The notes under the pieces are model-generated. The model was not told the origin of the DNA, did no database searches, and saw only the letters and a list, made by a program, of their open reading frames with translations. A stretch of 64,000 nucleotides of DNA from Sphingobacteriales bacterium (GTDB lineage: Bacteria; Bacteroidota; Bacteroidia; Chitinophagales; Chitinophagaceae): the NCBI GenBank assembly GCA_003963365.1, contig RXJG01000001.1, forward strand, positions 415,676 to 479,675, read 5' to 3'. Numbering within the stretch: the stretch's first letter is position 1; every line of letters starts with the position of its first letter. Both the position numbers and the translations under genes were made by a program. Below, one piece after another: positions 1-10,200 of this stretch.

Positions 1-695
1 TTGTTCTTGATATTGAAACAGTGCCACAATTTGCCGTTTACGATCAACTCAACACGGAATGGAAACTTCTTTGGGCCGACAAAATTTCCAAAATCATGCC
101 AGAAAGCGTTTCGCCGGCAGAATATTATCTGCAAAAGGCATCAATTATGGCCGAGTTTGGGAAAGTGATTTGTATTTCCACTGGATTTTTTTATGAAGAT
201 AAGGGACAACGCCTTTGTTTCAGGTTAAAATCGCTTTATGGTCATGATGAGGCTTCCATCCTTTCCCAGTTTGTAGAATTGGTAAATACATACAGCCGGT
301 TGCATAAAGACTTCCAGTTTGCCGGACATAATATTAAAGAATTTGATATTCCTTATTTATGCCGCAGAATGATTATCAACGGAATCAATCTTCCGGACTA
401 TCTTCTGCTAAGTGGTAAAAAACCATGGGAAACAAATATGGCCGATACTATGCAATTATGGAAGTTTGGCGATTATAAACATTTTACTTCGCTTAAACTG
501 CTGGCGGCCTGTTTAAATATCGCTACTTCTAAAGATGATATGGATGGCAGCATGGTGAGGTCTGTTTATTATGAAGAACAGAATTTAAAACGTATTGTAG
601 ACTATTGTCAGAAAGATGTAGTAACTACTGCGCAAATATTATTACGGCTGCGGAATATGCCTTTAATGCCGGCAGAGAATATTTTTACTGCTTGA
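1..695 (+). CDS. PolB-type 3'-5' exonuclease domain protein, 5' end cut by window
   Basis: A predicted 3'-5' exonuclease of the DEDD/RNase H-like fold (the 'PolB-associated exonuclease' family), probably acting on DNA ends during repair or proofreading. The reading frame is already open at base 3 and encodes VLDIET, the ExoI acidic motif, so the gene starts upstream of the window and the GTG at 21 is not its start. ExoII is seen as GHNIKEFD and ExoIII as YCQKDVV near the C-terminus, so all catalytic acidic residues appear present. It ends at a TGA 66 bases before holA on the same strand. The exact substrate is unknown; the family call is from motifs only. Confidence 0.85.
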   Translation, partial: VLDIETVPQFAVYDQLNTEWKLLWADKISKIMPESVSPAEYYLQKASIMAEFGKVICISTGFFYEDKGQRLCFRLKSLYGHDEASILSQFVELVNTYSRLHKDFQFAGHNIKEFDIPYLCRRMIINGINLPDYLLLSGKKPWETNMADTMQLWKFGDYKHFTSLKLLAACLNIATSKDDMDGSMVRSVYYEEQNLKRIVDYCQKDVVTTAQILLRLRNMPLMPAENIFTA

Positions 696-761
696 TATTA
701 TCACAATACTACACGAGGTTATAGCAAAATTTCATTCAACAGAAACAATTATCTTGCAAGT

Positions 762-1760
762 ATGAGTGTGGAAAAAATAATGAGTGACTGGAAGAATCAA
801 TCATTTCGCCCGGTCTATTGGTTAGAAGGAGAGGAAGATTATTTTATTGATCAGTTGGTAAACTATGCTGAACACAATATTTTAAATGAACCGGAGGCAG
901 AATTTAATCTTACCGTTTTTTATGGGAAAGATGCAAATTGGGCGGAGGTGATAAATGCCTGTAAACGCTATCCTATGTTTGCCGAAAGACAAGTGGTAAT
1001 TTTAAAAGAAGCCCAGCAGATGAGAGAGCTGGAAAAACTGGAAAGCTATATACAAAACCCACTGGCTTCAACCATCCTTGTTGTTTCATATAAAGAAAAG
1101 AAAGTAGATGCAAGAACCAAATTTGCCAAATTACTTAAAGAGAAAGGAGAGCTTTTCAGTACTAAAAAAATGTATGATAACCAGTTGCCCAACTGGACTA
1201 ACAATTTTGTACAAAGCAGGGGATATTCTATTCAGCCCAAGGCCTTGCATTTGCTGGTGGAGCATATAGGAAATGATCTCAGCCGAATTGCCAATGAAAT
1301 AGAAAAGCTGCTCATCAATATTGGTAAAAGAAAGGAGATAACCGAAGATGATATTGAAACCTATGTTGGCATCAGCAAAGAATACAATGTGTTTGAGTTG
1401 CAATCAGCTATCATGCAAAAGGATTTATCCAAAGCTGTTCAAATAATCCAGTATTTTGAAGGAAACCCTAAGGCAGCGCCTATACAGCAAATTCTTCCTG
1501 TGCTGTATAACTTCTTTAGTAAAGTTTATATGGTATACGGGCTTCCGTCAAATGATGATAAAACAATTGCTGCCGGACTTGGAGTTAATCCTTTCTTTGT
1601 AAAAGATTTTAAAATAGCTTCTGTCAATTACGATTTTCTTTCTGTGCAAAAAAACCTGTTATTACTGCACGAATATAATCTTCGCAGTATTGGTGTAAAC
1701 GACAGTGGTACTCCCGATGCATCTCTGTTAAAAGAGTTACTATTTAAAATAGTGAATTGA
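762..1760 (+). CDS. holA: DNA polymerase III subunit delta
   Basis: Delta subunit of the clamp loader, which opens the beta sliding clamp and helps load it on primed DNA. The 332-residue length fits the family. The N-terminal part begins with a segment of the WLEGEEDYFIDQLV kind, typical of the delta N-terminal AAA+ domain without a working Walker A. The middle holds the ISRIANEIEKL-like helices (here LSRIANEIEKLL) and the C-terminal third is the helical collar domain. The ATG at 762 follows a TATCTTG box (750-756) by five bases, suggesting a very short leader. A strong hairpin terminator follows the stop codon. Confidence 0.92.
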   Translation: MSVEKIMSDWKNQSFRPVYWLEGEEDYFIDQLVNYAEHNILNEPEAEFNLTVFYGKDANWAEVINACKRYPMFAERQVVILKEAQQMRELEKLESYIQNPLASTILVVSYKEKKVDARTKFAKLLKEKGELFSTKKMYDNQLPNWTNNFVQSRGYSIQPKALHLLVEHIGNDLSRIANEIEKLLINIGKRKEITEDDIETYVGISKEYNVFELQSAIMQKDLSKAVQIIQYFEGNPKAAPIQQILPVLYNFFSKVYMVYGLPSNDDKTIAAGLGVNPFFVKDFKIASVNYDFLSVQKNLLLLHEYNLRSIGVNDSGTPDASLLKELLFKIVN

Positions 1761-1780
1761 ATTTTTTATGATAATAAAAA

Positions 1781-1813
1781 AGGCTGCCTCAAAAACAAGG
1801 CAGCCTCTTTTTT
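1781..1813. terminator. bidirectional hairpin terminator between holA and a beta-barrel gene
   Basis: The inverted repeat AGGCTGCCT (1781-1789) / AGGCAGCCT (1798-1806) encloses an A-rich loop. It is preceded by a run of A and followed by six T, so it can stop transcription from both convergent genes. Confidence 0.9.
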
Positions 1814-1833
1814 ACTAAAGGATAAAAATTATA

Positions 1834-2508
1834 TTAGAACCGGTATCCAAATGCGATACCTACTCCATAGTTTTTATATTTTGAAGCTTGAAGGGTTACG
1901 CCGGCAGTATTTTCTGCCTGATTTGCAATTCCTGCCTGTGCCGATAATTGAAATAATAGTCTGCTCTTGGTTTCAAATCCCATCAAAAAACTTAAACCGG
2001 CATCTACAGGTTTTAAATAGAACCTGTTTTTGGAATAATTAAAAGTGATACCTGATGCACTGGCAAACTGAATAGTAGACTCACTATAACTATTAGATCT
2101 ATATTTCACTATTCCGGTGAGACCATATGCCGCATACAAACCACCTCCAATAAAAAAGCCGGCATCTTGTCCATTAACTTTATAAATAAAATTAAGCGGA
2201 ACCTCAGCATACGTTGCGGAAACAGTAGTTTTGGTACTGGTGCTTCTGTCTATCAAACCTTTATTGCTTACAGCCAGGCCAGGTTGAAAAAACCATTTAT
2301 TACCTAAAGGAACATCTGCATAAAACCCAACATAAACACCAGTCTTCATTCCACTGGAACTTACTTTTTCACCTGCTAAATCTTTAATAGTTACTCCTGA
2401 AAAATTAAACCCTGCCTTAATTCCATATCCAACTTTTGTATTACTGCTTTGTGCGAAACTATAGGACCCTATTAACAGCAGAGAAGCTAAAATTAAATTT
2501 TGTTTCAT
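1834..2508 (-). CDS. outer membrane beta-barrel protein (PorT-like/OMP_b-brl type)
   Basis: A 224-residue exported protein. The start chosen is the ATG at 2508, which gives a clean signal peptide (MKQNLILASLLLIGSYSFAQ); a longer frame to 2571 would run into the upstream receptor gene and put 21 residues before the signal. The mature part alternates aromatic and polar residues in beta-strand pattern and ends in ...VGIAFGYRF, with a terminal Phe as in outer membrane barrels. It lies 26 bases downstream of the TonB receptor stop and is probably co-transcribed with it. Its role is unknown; family assignment is by pattern. Confidence 0.75.
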   Translation of the reverse strand: MKQNLILASLLLIGSYSFAQSSNTKVGYGIKAGFNFSGVTIKDLAGEKVSSSGMKTGVYVGFYADVPLGNKWFFQPGLAVSNKGLIDRSTSTKTTVSATYAEVPLNFIYKVNGQDAGFFIGGGLYAAYGLTGIVKYRSNSYSESTIQFASASGITFNYSKNRFYLKPVDAGLSFLMGFETKSRLLFQLSAQAGIANQAENTAGVTLQASKYKNYGVGIAFGYRF

Positions 2509-2534
2509 TATAATATCTTTTTTGTAATTAAGGA

Positions 2535-5500
2535 TTAGAAAATATACCTGAAACCAAACTGTGCCTGCCAAACGTCATTAATCAATGTACCTTTTCTGTA
2601 AGTTGTAAAGTTGATGCTGTTATTAATTCTGTTCATACGAAATACCGGAACATTGTTAGCATCCACTCTTGAGAAAACAACCGGGTTAGTAGTATTTACT
2701 ATATCAGATATGCCCCAATTGTGTTTAATCATATTACCCACGTTGAAAATATCAATGCGGAACTGAAGTGTATGCCTGTTTTTACCTACTTGCCTGAACA
2801 AATCTAAAGCAGTAGAAAAATCCATACGGGTTAACATTGGCAGTAATACCCCATTTCTGGCCGCATACTGACCTCTGTGATTTTTCAGTGAAGCATCCTG
2901 CTGAATATATGCTTCATATGCATCTTTTTGTTGTTGAACAGTGAAAGTGACTCCATTACTTGTGAATTGTTCAAAATTCATTTCAGACTGATCTTTTGGA
3001 ATATATATCAAATCATTACCGCTGATACCATCACCATTCATATCACCCTGGTATGTGTAAGACACACGGCCCTGGTTTTGTGACTGTACAAATAATGAGA
3101 ATTGTAATGCGGCAGTTTTAGCTACTTCAAAACGATAGTTAATATTTCCAATGATTCTGTGCCTGATATCGTTATCACTGAACGCAAGGTCAGGTAAGTT
3201 GTTACCATTAACTGAGCGGATACCAGTCCAACTGCTGCTGGCAATAGTGGCCGCAGATTCATAATCCCTTGCTCTTCCAAAATTATATGCTACCATCCAG
3301 CTTAACCCTTTAGAAAGTGGTTTTTCAATTTTAACGGTTGCAGATAAGTTTTGTCCCCATGGGCGGCTTGAAAGCACAGTAGCGTCTGTAATTTTTGAAT
3401 TGATTCTTTGCGCTGCTGCAGAACCGGCAAATTTAGGACGATTGTCCGGACCATTAAATGTGGATGTAGAAGGTTTAAAATTAGCATTATAGTAGTGATA
3501 ATAACTTATGTTTTGAGTAAACATAAATTCAGCAGTACCCACAATACCCCAGAATAACTTTTGATCCACAGCTATATTCGTCCTGAAAACTTGTGGAAAA
3601 CGAAAATTCCTTTGGGTAGTAGCTATATTATAGGAAACGGCAGGGGTACCGGGAACAATGTTTGAAGGAACATTTCTGGTAACATCAGGACTAAATGGAT
3701 AAAGTTTAGTATTGTCTGTTTGAATATTACCACTCTGTACACCGTTATTTCCAATTTGATTACTTATGAAGACAAATGGGGGACGACCTGTAAAGAAACC
3801 AAATCCGCCACGAATTTGAGTACTTTTATCACCAAAAGCATCATAGTTATATCCAAATCTTGGACTTACCATCAACTTGGCACTGGGCATTTGCGAGGTG
3901 CTGAGTTTGGTAGGGCTGCCATAATCATCCACAAAAGATAAGCCATCCACTTCACTATTAACAAAACCTGTTTTGGCAAAAAAAGGAACGTCAAAACGAA
4001 TGCCATACGTAAAGTTTAATTTGTCTGTAACAGAAACCTCATCCTGTACATATGCGCCAATATTAGTTGGTCTTGTTATTGCATTCCAGGGAACACCACC
4101 CTGCAGATTACTGTAATTTAAAATATATCTTCTTACGTTAACAGGGTTTTGAGCCATATTGGGGTTAGCCAAATAGGCATTGGCAGAAGTATAAAAATCA
4201 GCAAGACTGGAAAAGGTATAATAACCCTGAATTTGAGGAGTAAATGAATTGAAATATCTAAACGACTCAAAATTAAAACCAGTTGAAATTGTATGCTTAC
4301 CTGCGTACATGGTCAGGTTATCGGATAACTGCCAGGTATCCGTAAACAATTTATTATTGGGAGTGAACGGTTCTGACCCGAATGCTATGTAGGTAGTAGC
4401 ACTTGCGCCTGACCCATCCTGAATATCAACGCCGGGGAATAACTTACCTTTTACACTGCGGTAATCTCTGTTAGCAGTCCATCCAAAAGTAAGTTCATTT
4501 GAAAGTTTATTTCCAAGGCGGGTATTAAGTTGACCAATTATTGAATAGATATCAGTATTCTGCTCATAATTATTATTCGAATAGTTCATTGAAAACAAAT
4601 TATCTCTGCGGGATCCACTAACAGTACCACTGGTACTAATAGGAACATCTCTGAAGCCTCTTAATGAATTAAATCTTAAGTTGAATTTGTTTTTAGAATT
4701 AATATTCCAGTCTAACCTGAATAATGTTTTATAACTTTTTGTAATAAACGAATATCCATCATATACTCCCGGATCGTAGTTCAGTTTATTAACAAGAAAA
4801 TCCCTCAATGCATCCAGGTCTGCTTTTTTTACCCTTGTAACATTAGGCTGGCCTGTATTTGTTCCGTTATCTGCTTTAAAAATGTCTGCCGGATCAACCC
4901 TTTTCTCAGCTTCAAAGTTGGCAAAAAAGAAAAGTTTGTTTTTTATAATTGGCCCCCCAAAACTGGCACCATACTGTTGTACTCTAAAATTAGCAATCGT
5001 AATAGGGGTTTTGCCTCCAAGACCAGCGTTCGTTCCAACCAGGTTTTGGTTTCTTTCATTGTAGAAAGCAATACCATGAAAAGTATTAGTACCGCTTCTT
5101 GTTACCGCATTGATACTTGCACCGGTGAAACCAGCATCTCTTAGATTGTATGGGGAAAGATTGATCTGAATTTCTTCAATAGCATCTAATGAAATAGGGG
5201 TTGAGTTAGTTTGGCTTCCGTTTAATGGTTGTAAACCAAAGGAGTTATTAAATATTGATCCATCCAGGGTTAAATTAATTAAACGGTTATCCTGACCAGC
5301 AAATGATGTACCGTTGCTTTGTGGTGTTAGTTTGGTGAAATCAGTTAGATTTCTTGACAGCGTAGGTAATGTTGCCAGCAGTCTTCTGTTGACATTAGTA
5401 GATGTTCCTTTACGGTCTTTGGAAATTAATGCTCGCCCACGGCCTGAACCTGTAACAACTATTTCCTGAAGGCTTTTACCTTCTTCTACCAATACCACGT

Positions 5501-5819
5501 CAATTTTGGTAGCTTCGCCTAATTGTACATAGATTTCTTTGTATTCTTCTTTTTTAAGACCTACAAAAGTTATTGTAACAGTGTAGGGCCCGCCAACACG
5601 TAAACCCGGTAAATTAAATCTACCGTTTTTCGTTGATAAGGAACGGTAAACAGATCCGGATGGTACGTGGATGGCTTCTACAGTAGCGCCTGCAAGTTCG
5701 ACGCCTTTACTGTCTTTTACAATCCCGGTGATACTACCTGTAGTTATTTGCGCTAAAACGCTTAGGCTGCAGAATAATAATAAGATCAGCAGCAGACTGA
5801 AAAATTTTGATAATCTCAT
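2535..5819 (-). CDS. TonB-dependent receptor, Oar-like, with carboxypeptidase-regulatory N-terminal domain
   Basis: A large (1094 residues) outer membrane receptor, energised by TonB. A signal peptide ending SLSVLAQ is followed by a carboxypeptidase-regulatory-like beta-sandwich (about residues 26-112, with GSITGIVKDSKG and NGRFNLPGLRVGGPY), then a plug region beginning LQEIVVTG and a long 22-strand-type barrel ending in ...QFGFRYIF. The plug-barrel segment resembles Oar-like receptors rather than SusC, and no SusD gene is next to it. The imported substrate cannot be read from the sequence. The downstream barrel gene is only 26 bases away. The start is the ATG at 5819. Confidence 0.88.
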   Translation of the reverse strand: MRLSKFFSLLLILLLFCSLSVLAQITTGSITGIVKDSKGVELAGATVEAIHVPSGSVYRSLSTKNGRFNLPGLRVGGPYTVTITFVGLKKEEYKEIYVQLGEATKIDVVLVEEGKSLQEIVVTGSGRGRALISKDRKGTSTNVNRRLLATLPTLSRNLTDFTKLTPQSNGTSFAGQDNRLINLTLDGSIFNNSFGLQPLNGSQTNSTPISLDAIEEIQINLSPYNLRDAGFTGASINAVTRSGTNTFHGIAFYNERNQNLVGTNAGLGGKTPITIANFRVQQYGASFGGPIIKNKLFFFANFEAEKRVDPADIFKADNGTNTGQPNVTRVKKADLDALRDFLVNKLNYDPGVYDGYSFITKSYKTLFRLDWNINSKNKFNLRFNSLRGFRDVPISTSGTVSGSRRDNLFSMNYSNNNYEQNTDIYSIIGQLNTRLGNKLSNELTFGWTANRDYRSVKGKLFPGVDIQDGSGASATTYIAFGSEPFTPNNKLFTDTWQLSDNLTMYAGKHTISTGFNFESFRYFNSFTPQIQGYYTFSSLADFYTSANAYLANPNMAQNPVNVRRYILNYSNLQGGVPWNAITRPTNIGAYVQDEVSVTDKLNFTYGIRFDVPFFAKTGFVNSEVDGLSFVDDYGSPTKLSTSQMPSAKLMVSPRFGYNYDAFGDKSTQIRGGFGFFTGRPPFVFISNQIGNNGVQSGNIQTDNTKLYPFSPDVTRNVPSNIVPGTPAVSYNIATTQRNFRFPQVFRTNIAVDQKLFWGIVGTAEFMFTQNISYYHYYNANFKPSTSTFNGPDNRPKFAGSAAAQRINSKITDATVLSSRPWGQNLSATVKIEKPLSKGLSWMVAYNFGRARDYESAATIASSSWTGIRSVNGNNLPDLAFSDNDIRHRIIGNINYRFEVAKTAALQFSLFVQSQNQGRVSYTYQGDMNGDGISGNDLIYIPKDQSEMNFEQFTSNGVTFTVQQQKDAYEAYIQQDASLKNHRGQYAARNGVLLPMLTRMDFSTALDLFRQVGKNRHTLQFRIDIFNVGNMIKHNWGISDIVNTTNPVVFSRVDANNVPVFRMNRINNSINFTTYRKGTLINDVWQAQFGFRYIF

Positions 5820-5995
5820 AAACAGCTTGTTTTACAATCACAAAGAAATGGAATTATCCATTACAAACAACAAACGTATATTAACAAATTATTCAAAAAA
5901 TATTTTAAAATGGTTGCTAACTGTAATATCATCATTCCGTCCTTAAAAAATATATTCAATTCCCGTAATAGTAAACTTAAAGCCCTGTATTTGTG

Positions 5996-6003
5996 TAGCT
6001 TTG
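5996..6003 (+). promoter_or_regulatory. Bacteroidota -7 box upstream of ribBA
   Basis: TAGCTTTG matches the TAnnTTTG consensus. It overlaps the TTG at 6001, which argues that this TTG is promoter rather than a start codon and that ribBA begins at the ATG at 6022. No clear -33 TTG is seen at the ideal spacing. Confidence 0.6.
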
Positions 6004-6021
6004 CAAAAAATTTTGATTCAA

Positions 6022-7221
6022 ATGTTAGATACAATTGAAAGTGCCATAGAAGATATTAAAATTGGGAAATTGGTTATTGTGGTAGATGATGAAGACAGGG
6101 AAAATGAGGGTGATTTTATAACGGCTGCCCGAAATGTAACCCCGGAGATTATCAATTTTATGAGCATCCATGGGAGAGGGTTGATATGTGCTCCATTAGT
6201 GGAGGACCGGTGCGATGAACTTAAATTGGTGCCCATGGTTAATAACAATACATCATTGCATGAAACAGCATTTACTGTTTCTGTTGATTTATTAGGTCAC
6301 GGTTGCACTACCGGAATTTCTGCTCACGACAGGGCAAAAACTGTTCAGGCTTTAATAAATCCCGAAACAAGACCAGAGGAATTAGGTCGCCCGGGACATA
6401 TCTTCCCCTTAATTGCCAAAAAAGGGGGTGTGCTAAGAAGGGCTGGCCATACCGAAGCTACTATTGATCTGGCCCGGTTAGCAGGGTTTGAAGCAGCCGG
6501 GGTACTGGTAGAAATTATGAATGAAGACGGAAGTATGGCAAGGTTGCCCCAGCTAAGAGAAATAGCCAAAAAGTTCAACCTGAAATTAATTTCCATCAAG
6601 GATTTAATTGAATACCGGCTTAAATCTGATTCTTCCATCGAAGAAGTGGTTAGGGTGGATATGCCAACTAAATATGGAGCATTTAAGTTAATAGGTTTCA
6701 GGGAAAAACATACACATAACGAACATTTTGCTTTAATAAAAGGCGAGTGGAAAGAAGGTGATCCGGTGATGGTTCGTGTGCATTCCTCCTGCTTTACCGG
6801 TGATATCTTAGGATCATTAAGATGTGATTGTGGTGAACAACTGCATAAAGCCATGCAAAGGGTGGAACAGGAAGGTAAAGGTGTGGTACTTTATATGAGC
6901 CAGGAGGGAAGAGGAATCGGCTTAATGAATAAGCTGAAAGCGTATAAGCTCCAGGAAAATGGACTGGATACAGTAGATGCCAATCTTCACCTCGGTTTTG
7001 GAATGGACAACAGGGACTATGGTGTGGGTGCCCAAATTCTTAGAAAGCTGAATGTTACTAAACTCAGGCTTTTAAGCAATAATCCCCGCAAACGGGCAGG
7101 CTTATCAGGTTATGGACTGGAAATAGTGGAAACGCTGCCAATAGAAGTTCAGCCAAACCCCCATAATGAAAAATATCTTCAAACTAAAAGAGATAAACTG
7201 GGGCATGATATTTTGAAATAA
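6022..7221 (+). CDS. ribBA: bifunctional 3,4-dihydroxy-2-butanone 4-phosphate synthase / GTP cyclohydrolase II
   Basis: Catalyses the two entry reactions of riboflavin synthesis: ribulose 5-phosphate to dihydroxybutanone phosphate (N-terminal RibB domain, about residues 1-205) and GTP to the diaminopyrimidine (C-terminal RibA domain). RibB shows [11 protein letters not shown] and [11 protein letters not shown]. RibA shows the zinc-binding [15 protein letters not shown] cysteines and the SQEGRGIGL motif. The 399-residue length is normal. The ATG at 6022 was chosen because the upstream TTG sits inside a promoter box. No FMN riboswitch is apparent upstream. Its stop codon touches the stop codon of convergent tamB with no spacer. 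Confidence 0.95.
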   Translation: MLDTIESAIEDIKIGKLVIVVDDEDRENEGDFITAARNVTPEIINFMSIHGRGLICAPLVEDRCDELKLVPMVNNNTSLHETAFTVSVDLLGHGCTTGISAHDRAKTVQALINPETRPEELGRPGHIFPLIAKKGGVLRRAGHTEATIDLARLAGFEAAGVLVEIMNEDGSMARLPQLREIAKKFNLKLISIKDLIEYRLKSDSSIEEVVRVDMPTKYGAFKLIGFREKHTHNEHFALIKGEWKEGDPVMVRVHSSCFTGDILGSLRCDCGEQLHKAMQRVEQEGKGVVLYMSQEGRGIGLMNKLKAYKLQENGLDTVDANLHLGFGMDNRDYGVGAQILRKLNVTKLRLLSNNPRKRAGLSGYGLEIVETLPIEVQPNPHNEKYLQTKRDKLGHDILK

Positions 7222-10200
7222 CTAATTGGCCCCCGAAGCAGGTAGTGTTACTAAAGTTTGTTTTTTCTTTTTCTCATCGTTGAATAACAAATCAAATTCT
7301 TTGGTGTAAGAAAAACCAAGACCGGTACGGGCATAACGGCCACGGTCCAGATCGAAATTTCCACGGTTGAATACGATCAATCTTAATTTACCCTGTTTAT
7401 TAATCAGGTATTCCATTGATATATCCTGGTTAAAAAGGAAATTCCGGTTATTGCCAAATATTGCAGTATTACTGTTGTAATCAACATTGCCGCCCACTTT
7501 TATTACAATCTTTCCATTTAAAATATAATAATTAAATCCAAGCTTCGCTGCTGCCTGTATATCACTTAAACTGTTATTTTGAATATTCAATGTAGAATTC
7601 CCCAATGTTATGTAAGGATCAATGTTGGGGTCTTTTAATAATTTTCTCAACAACGATTTCAAACTGTTTGCTACGAAATTAAAAATTACCTGGCCGGCAG
7701 TACCGGCTAAGAATGAACTTGTATTAGAGCCAGATACAAAACTTTGTTCACTGGCAGCAAAAGTATTAAACAACAGGAGCGAGGCAACCTGTTTGTTCAT
7801 TTCACTTGGATTTTGCTGGTAATTTGACAACGTATTGGCAACTAAAACATCATTTTTATAAACGCTGCCTTCCGGAAGTCCAAATTCAAATTTAATCTCG
7901 GGCTTTTTTAATGTATTAGTAAGAGTAGCAATTATATCAACATCGCCTTTCTCTTTAATTGAAGTACCAGACAAAGTGGTTAATGAACTAAGGTTGACAT
8001 CTTTTGCCCTGTATCTTGCTTTAATGTTTATTTTGGCATCATACGGGTCTCCATTCCATGAAATATTACCTCCATCTAAAAGTTCAAAACCATATTGCCA
8101 GTAAGTTTGGAAATTGAAACGGTATTCTCCTCTTTCCACTTCATAGCTGCCATTAATCGTTAAATTATCTTTGGTGCCAACATGTATATTGAGATTACCT
8201 CTTCCCTGCGCCTTTACCACATCACCTGTTATATCATCCAGTATCACATCAATTTTTGCCAGTGGGTTGGCTTGCAAATTCATGTCTAATGTAAGACTGG
8301 TGCCTGGTCGTGAAAGCGCTGAAGCTTTCATCTCCTTACCATATTGTCTCCATACAATAAAATCTGCCGTACCCGATTCACGACTTACACTGGCAGGAAG
8401 AATAATATGCGATGAATCTGTTGGCTCAGCATAAAATCCCATTTTCATATCATAATCTGGTCCCCGCAGGTAAGCACGGCTTATTTTACCAATAGCAGTT
8501 CCGTAGAATTGGTTATTGTCTTTAATGGTTGTGTTTAGTAAAAGGATGCCATCACTGCTGAAATTCATCTGGAAATTCATGTTCTTAAAAAACTCATGAT
8601 ACATTACGCCACTGAATTTAGCTGTATGATGTTTATTTAAAGTATCTTTTAAAATGATGGTGCCAAAATCAATAGCTCCTTTTACAAAATTGATATTGGC
8701 CTCATCAAATTTATACGTACACTGTGTGTATAACACTTTAAATGAACCATCTTTTATAAGAGTATTACCAATTAAATCCGGACTGGCACTTTGCCCAACC
8801 AGTCTTACTGTACCAGTGGCCCTGCCTTTAATATTACCAAATAATGTTCCGAGATATTTACCCAACCAATGTATCTCTGAGTTATCAAGCCTGATGGCAA
8901 TATCCATATTGTTACGCAACGAGTCTTTCAAATGATAAATTCCATCTACATTAAAACGATGGTCTTCATTATCGGAAACAACTTTAAATGTGAGTTTACC
9001 ATCTTTATTATTATACCCAATCACGGTCTTCATTAAACCAATAGAATCATCTTCAAATCGTCCTTGCTCAATTACCGGGTTTCCTTCAACGGTTAGGTTA
9101 TTGAAGGGATCGGTCACTCTTATTTCACCACTCATTTTTCCTTCTATGCTGGGTTGTTTTAAAAAGAATGGCAAAATATCTTCTACGGTTACTTTTTTCA
9201 GGTTCACCACCAAATCATTGCTTGACCCGGTTGATGAGGGCTCTGTGGAAATAGAAATTTCTTCCTCCCCCGAATTTAATTTTACTTCGCTGGCATCTAA
9301 GCTGGTTTTACTTAAACTAAATTCGCTGTTATTTTCAATTGTCCATCTTTTATCGTCTATCACCACAGCTGATGGGTTAAAGTTTATTTTAAAGCCATCT
9401 TTTCTTGTTTCCACCAATGCAGAAAGCTCGGCAGCATTAATGGTTTTGCTGGCACTGGTACGAATATTTACTTTTGATAAATTATTAGCGGATTCAATTT
9501 CAATTTCAGAATTAGGCAAATGAAGACTGTCATTGATCATCACATCGCCCACTGAACCTTTAATATTTAATTTTTGCAGATCACCTTTACCCGTTAAAAC
9601 AATATCAGTGAAAAGGGTATTATTGTAATTAAACTGGGGAACATTCAAATTTACATTTAACTGGTTTTGTGCAAGGTTGAGATTACCCTTTACCGTTGCA
9701 TTATCAAGCCCTTTAATGTTTTTGTCAAACAAATTGAGAAAGGGGCTGATGTTACCCGTTGTTACATCAAACTGAAAGTTCTCGTTTTGCGGATTATGAT
9801 TGGGAATATTTATATAGGATGGGTAATATTTGTTCAAAAATACCTGGAAAGCGGTTGGAAGGTCAGCTATATTAAAATCGCCCAGCAATGAAGCACTCAG
9901 TTCGTTACTTTTTACCGTAAGCAATTTTTTTTGATTGGCTAATGAGGAATAAATAGTAAGTGAATCAGCCGGTAAACGTTCTTTACCATTAAAAAATTCC
10001 GCATTAAAGATGTGGGCATCACCTAAGAAATTATCAATATTACTTCCTGAAAAATTGGTACTGATGTTCCCGGCGAACTTAAGATCCTGTCTTGTAAAAC
10101 CCAGGTCTTTAAGATTTAATTTCTTTACAATGGCATCAAAAACAAAGCTGGGTGTTTTTTCATTTAACTGGATTGTTCCGTTTAAAGTAGTTTGTATGTT

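Noticed and set aside
5820-6021. Possible FMN riboswitch upstream of ribBA
   Set aside because: None of the conserved FMN-riboswitch segments was recognised; the spacer is AT-rich with only a promoter box at its end.
6345-6854. 169-codon frame on the minus strand inside ribBA
   Set aside because: Shadow of ribBA: antiparallel to a fully conserved enzyme, with Ser/Leu-rich composition and no motif.
8990-9523. 177-codon frame on the plus strand inside tamB
   Set aside because: Antisense to tamB; Ser/Thr/Pro-rich composition of a shadow frame and no motif.
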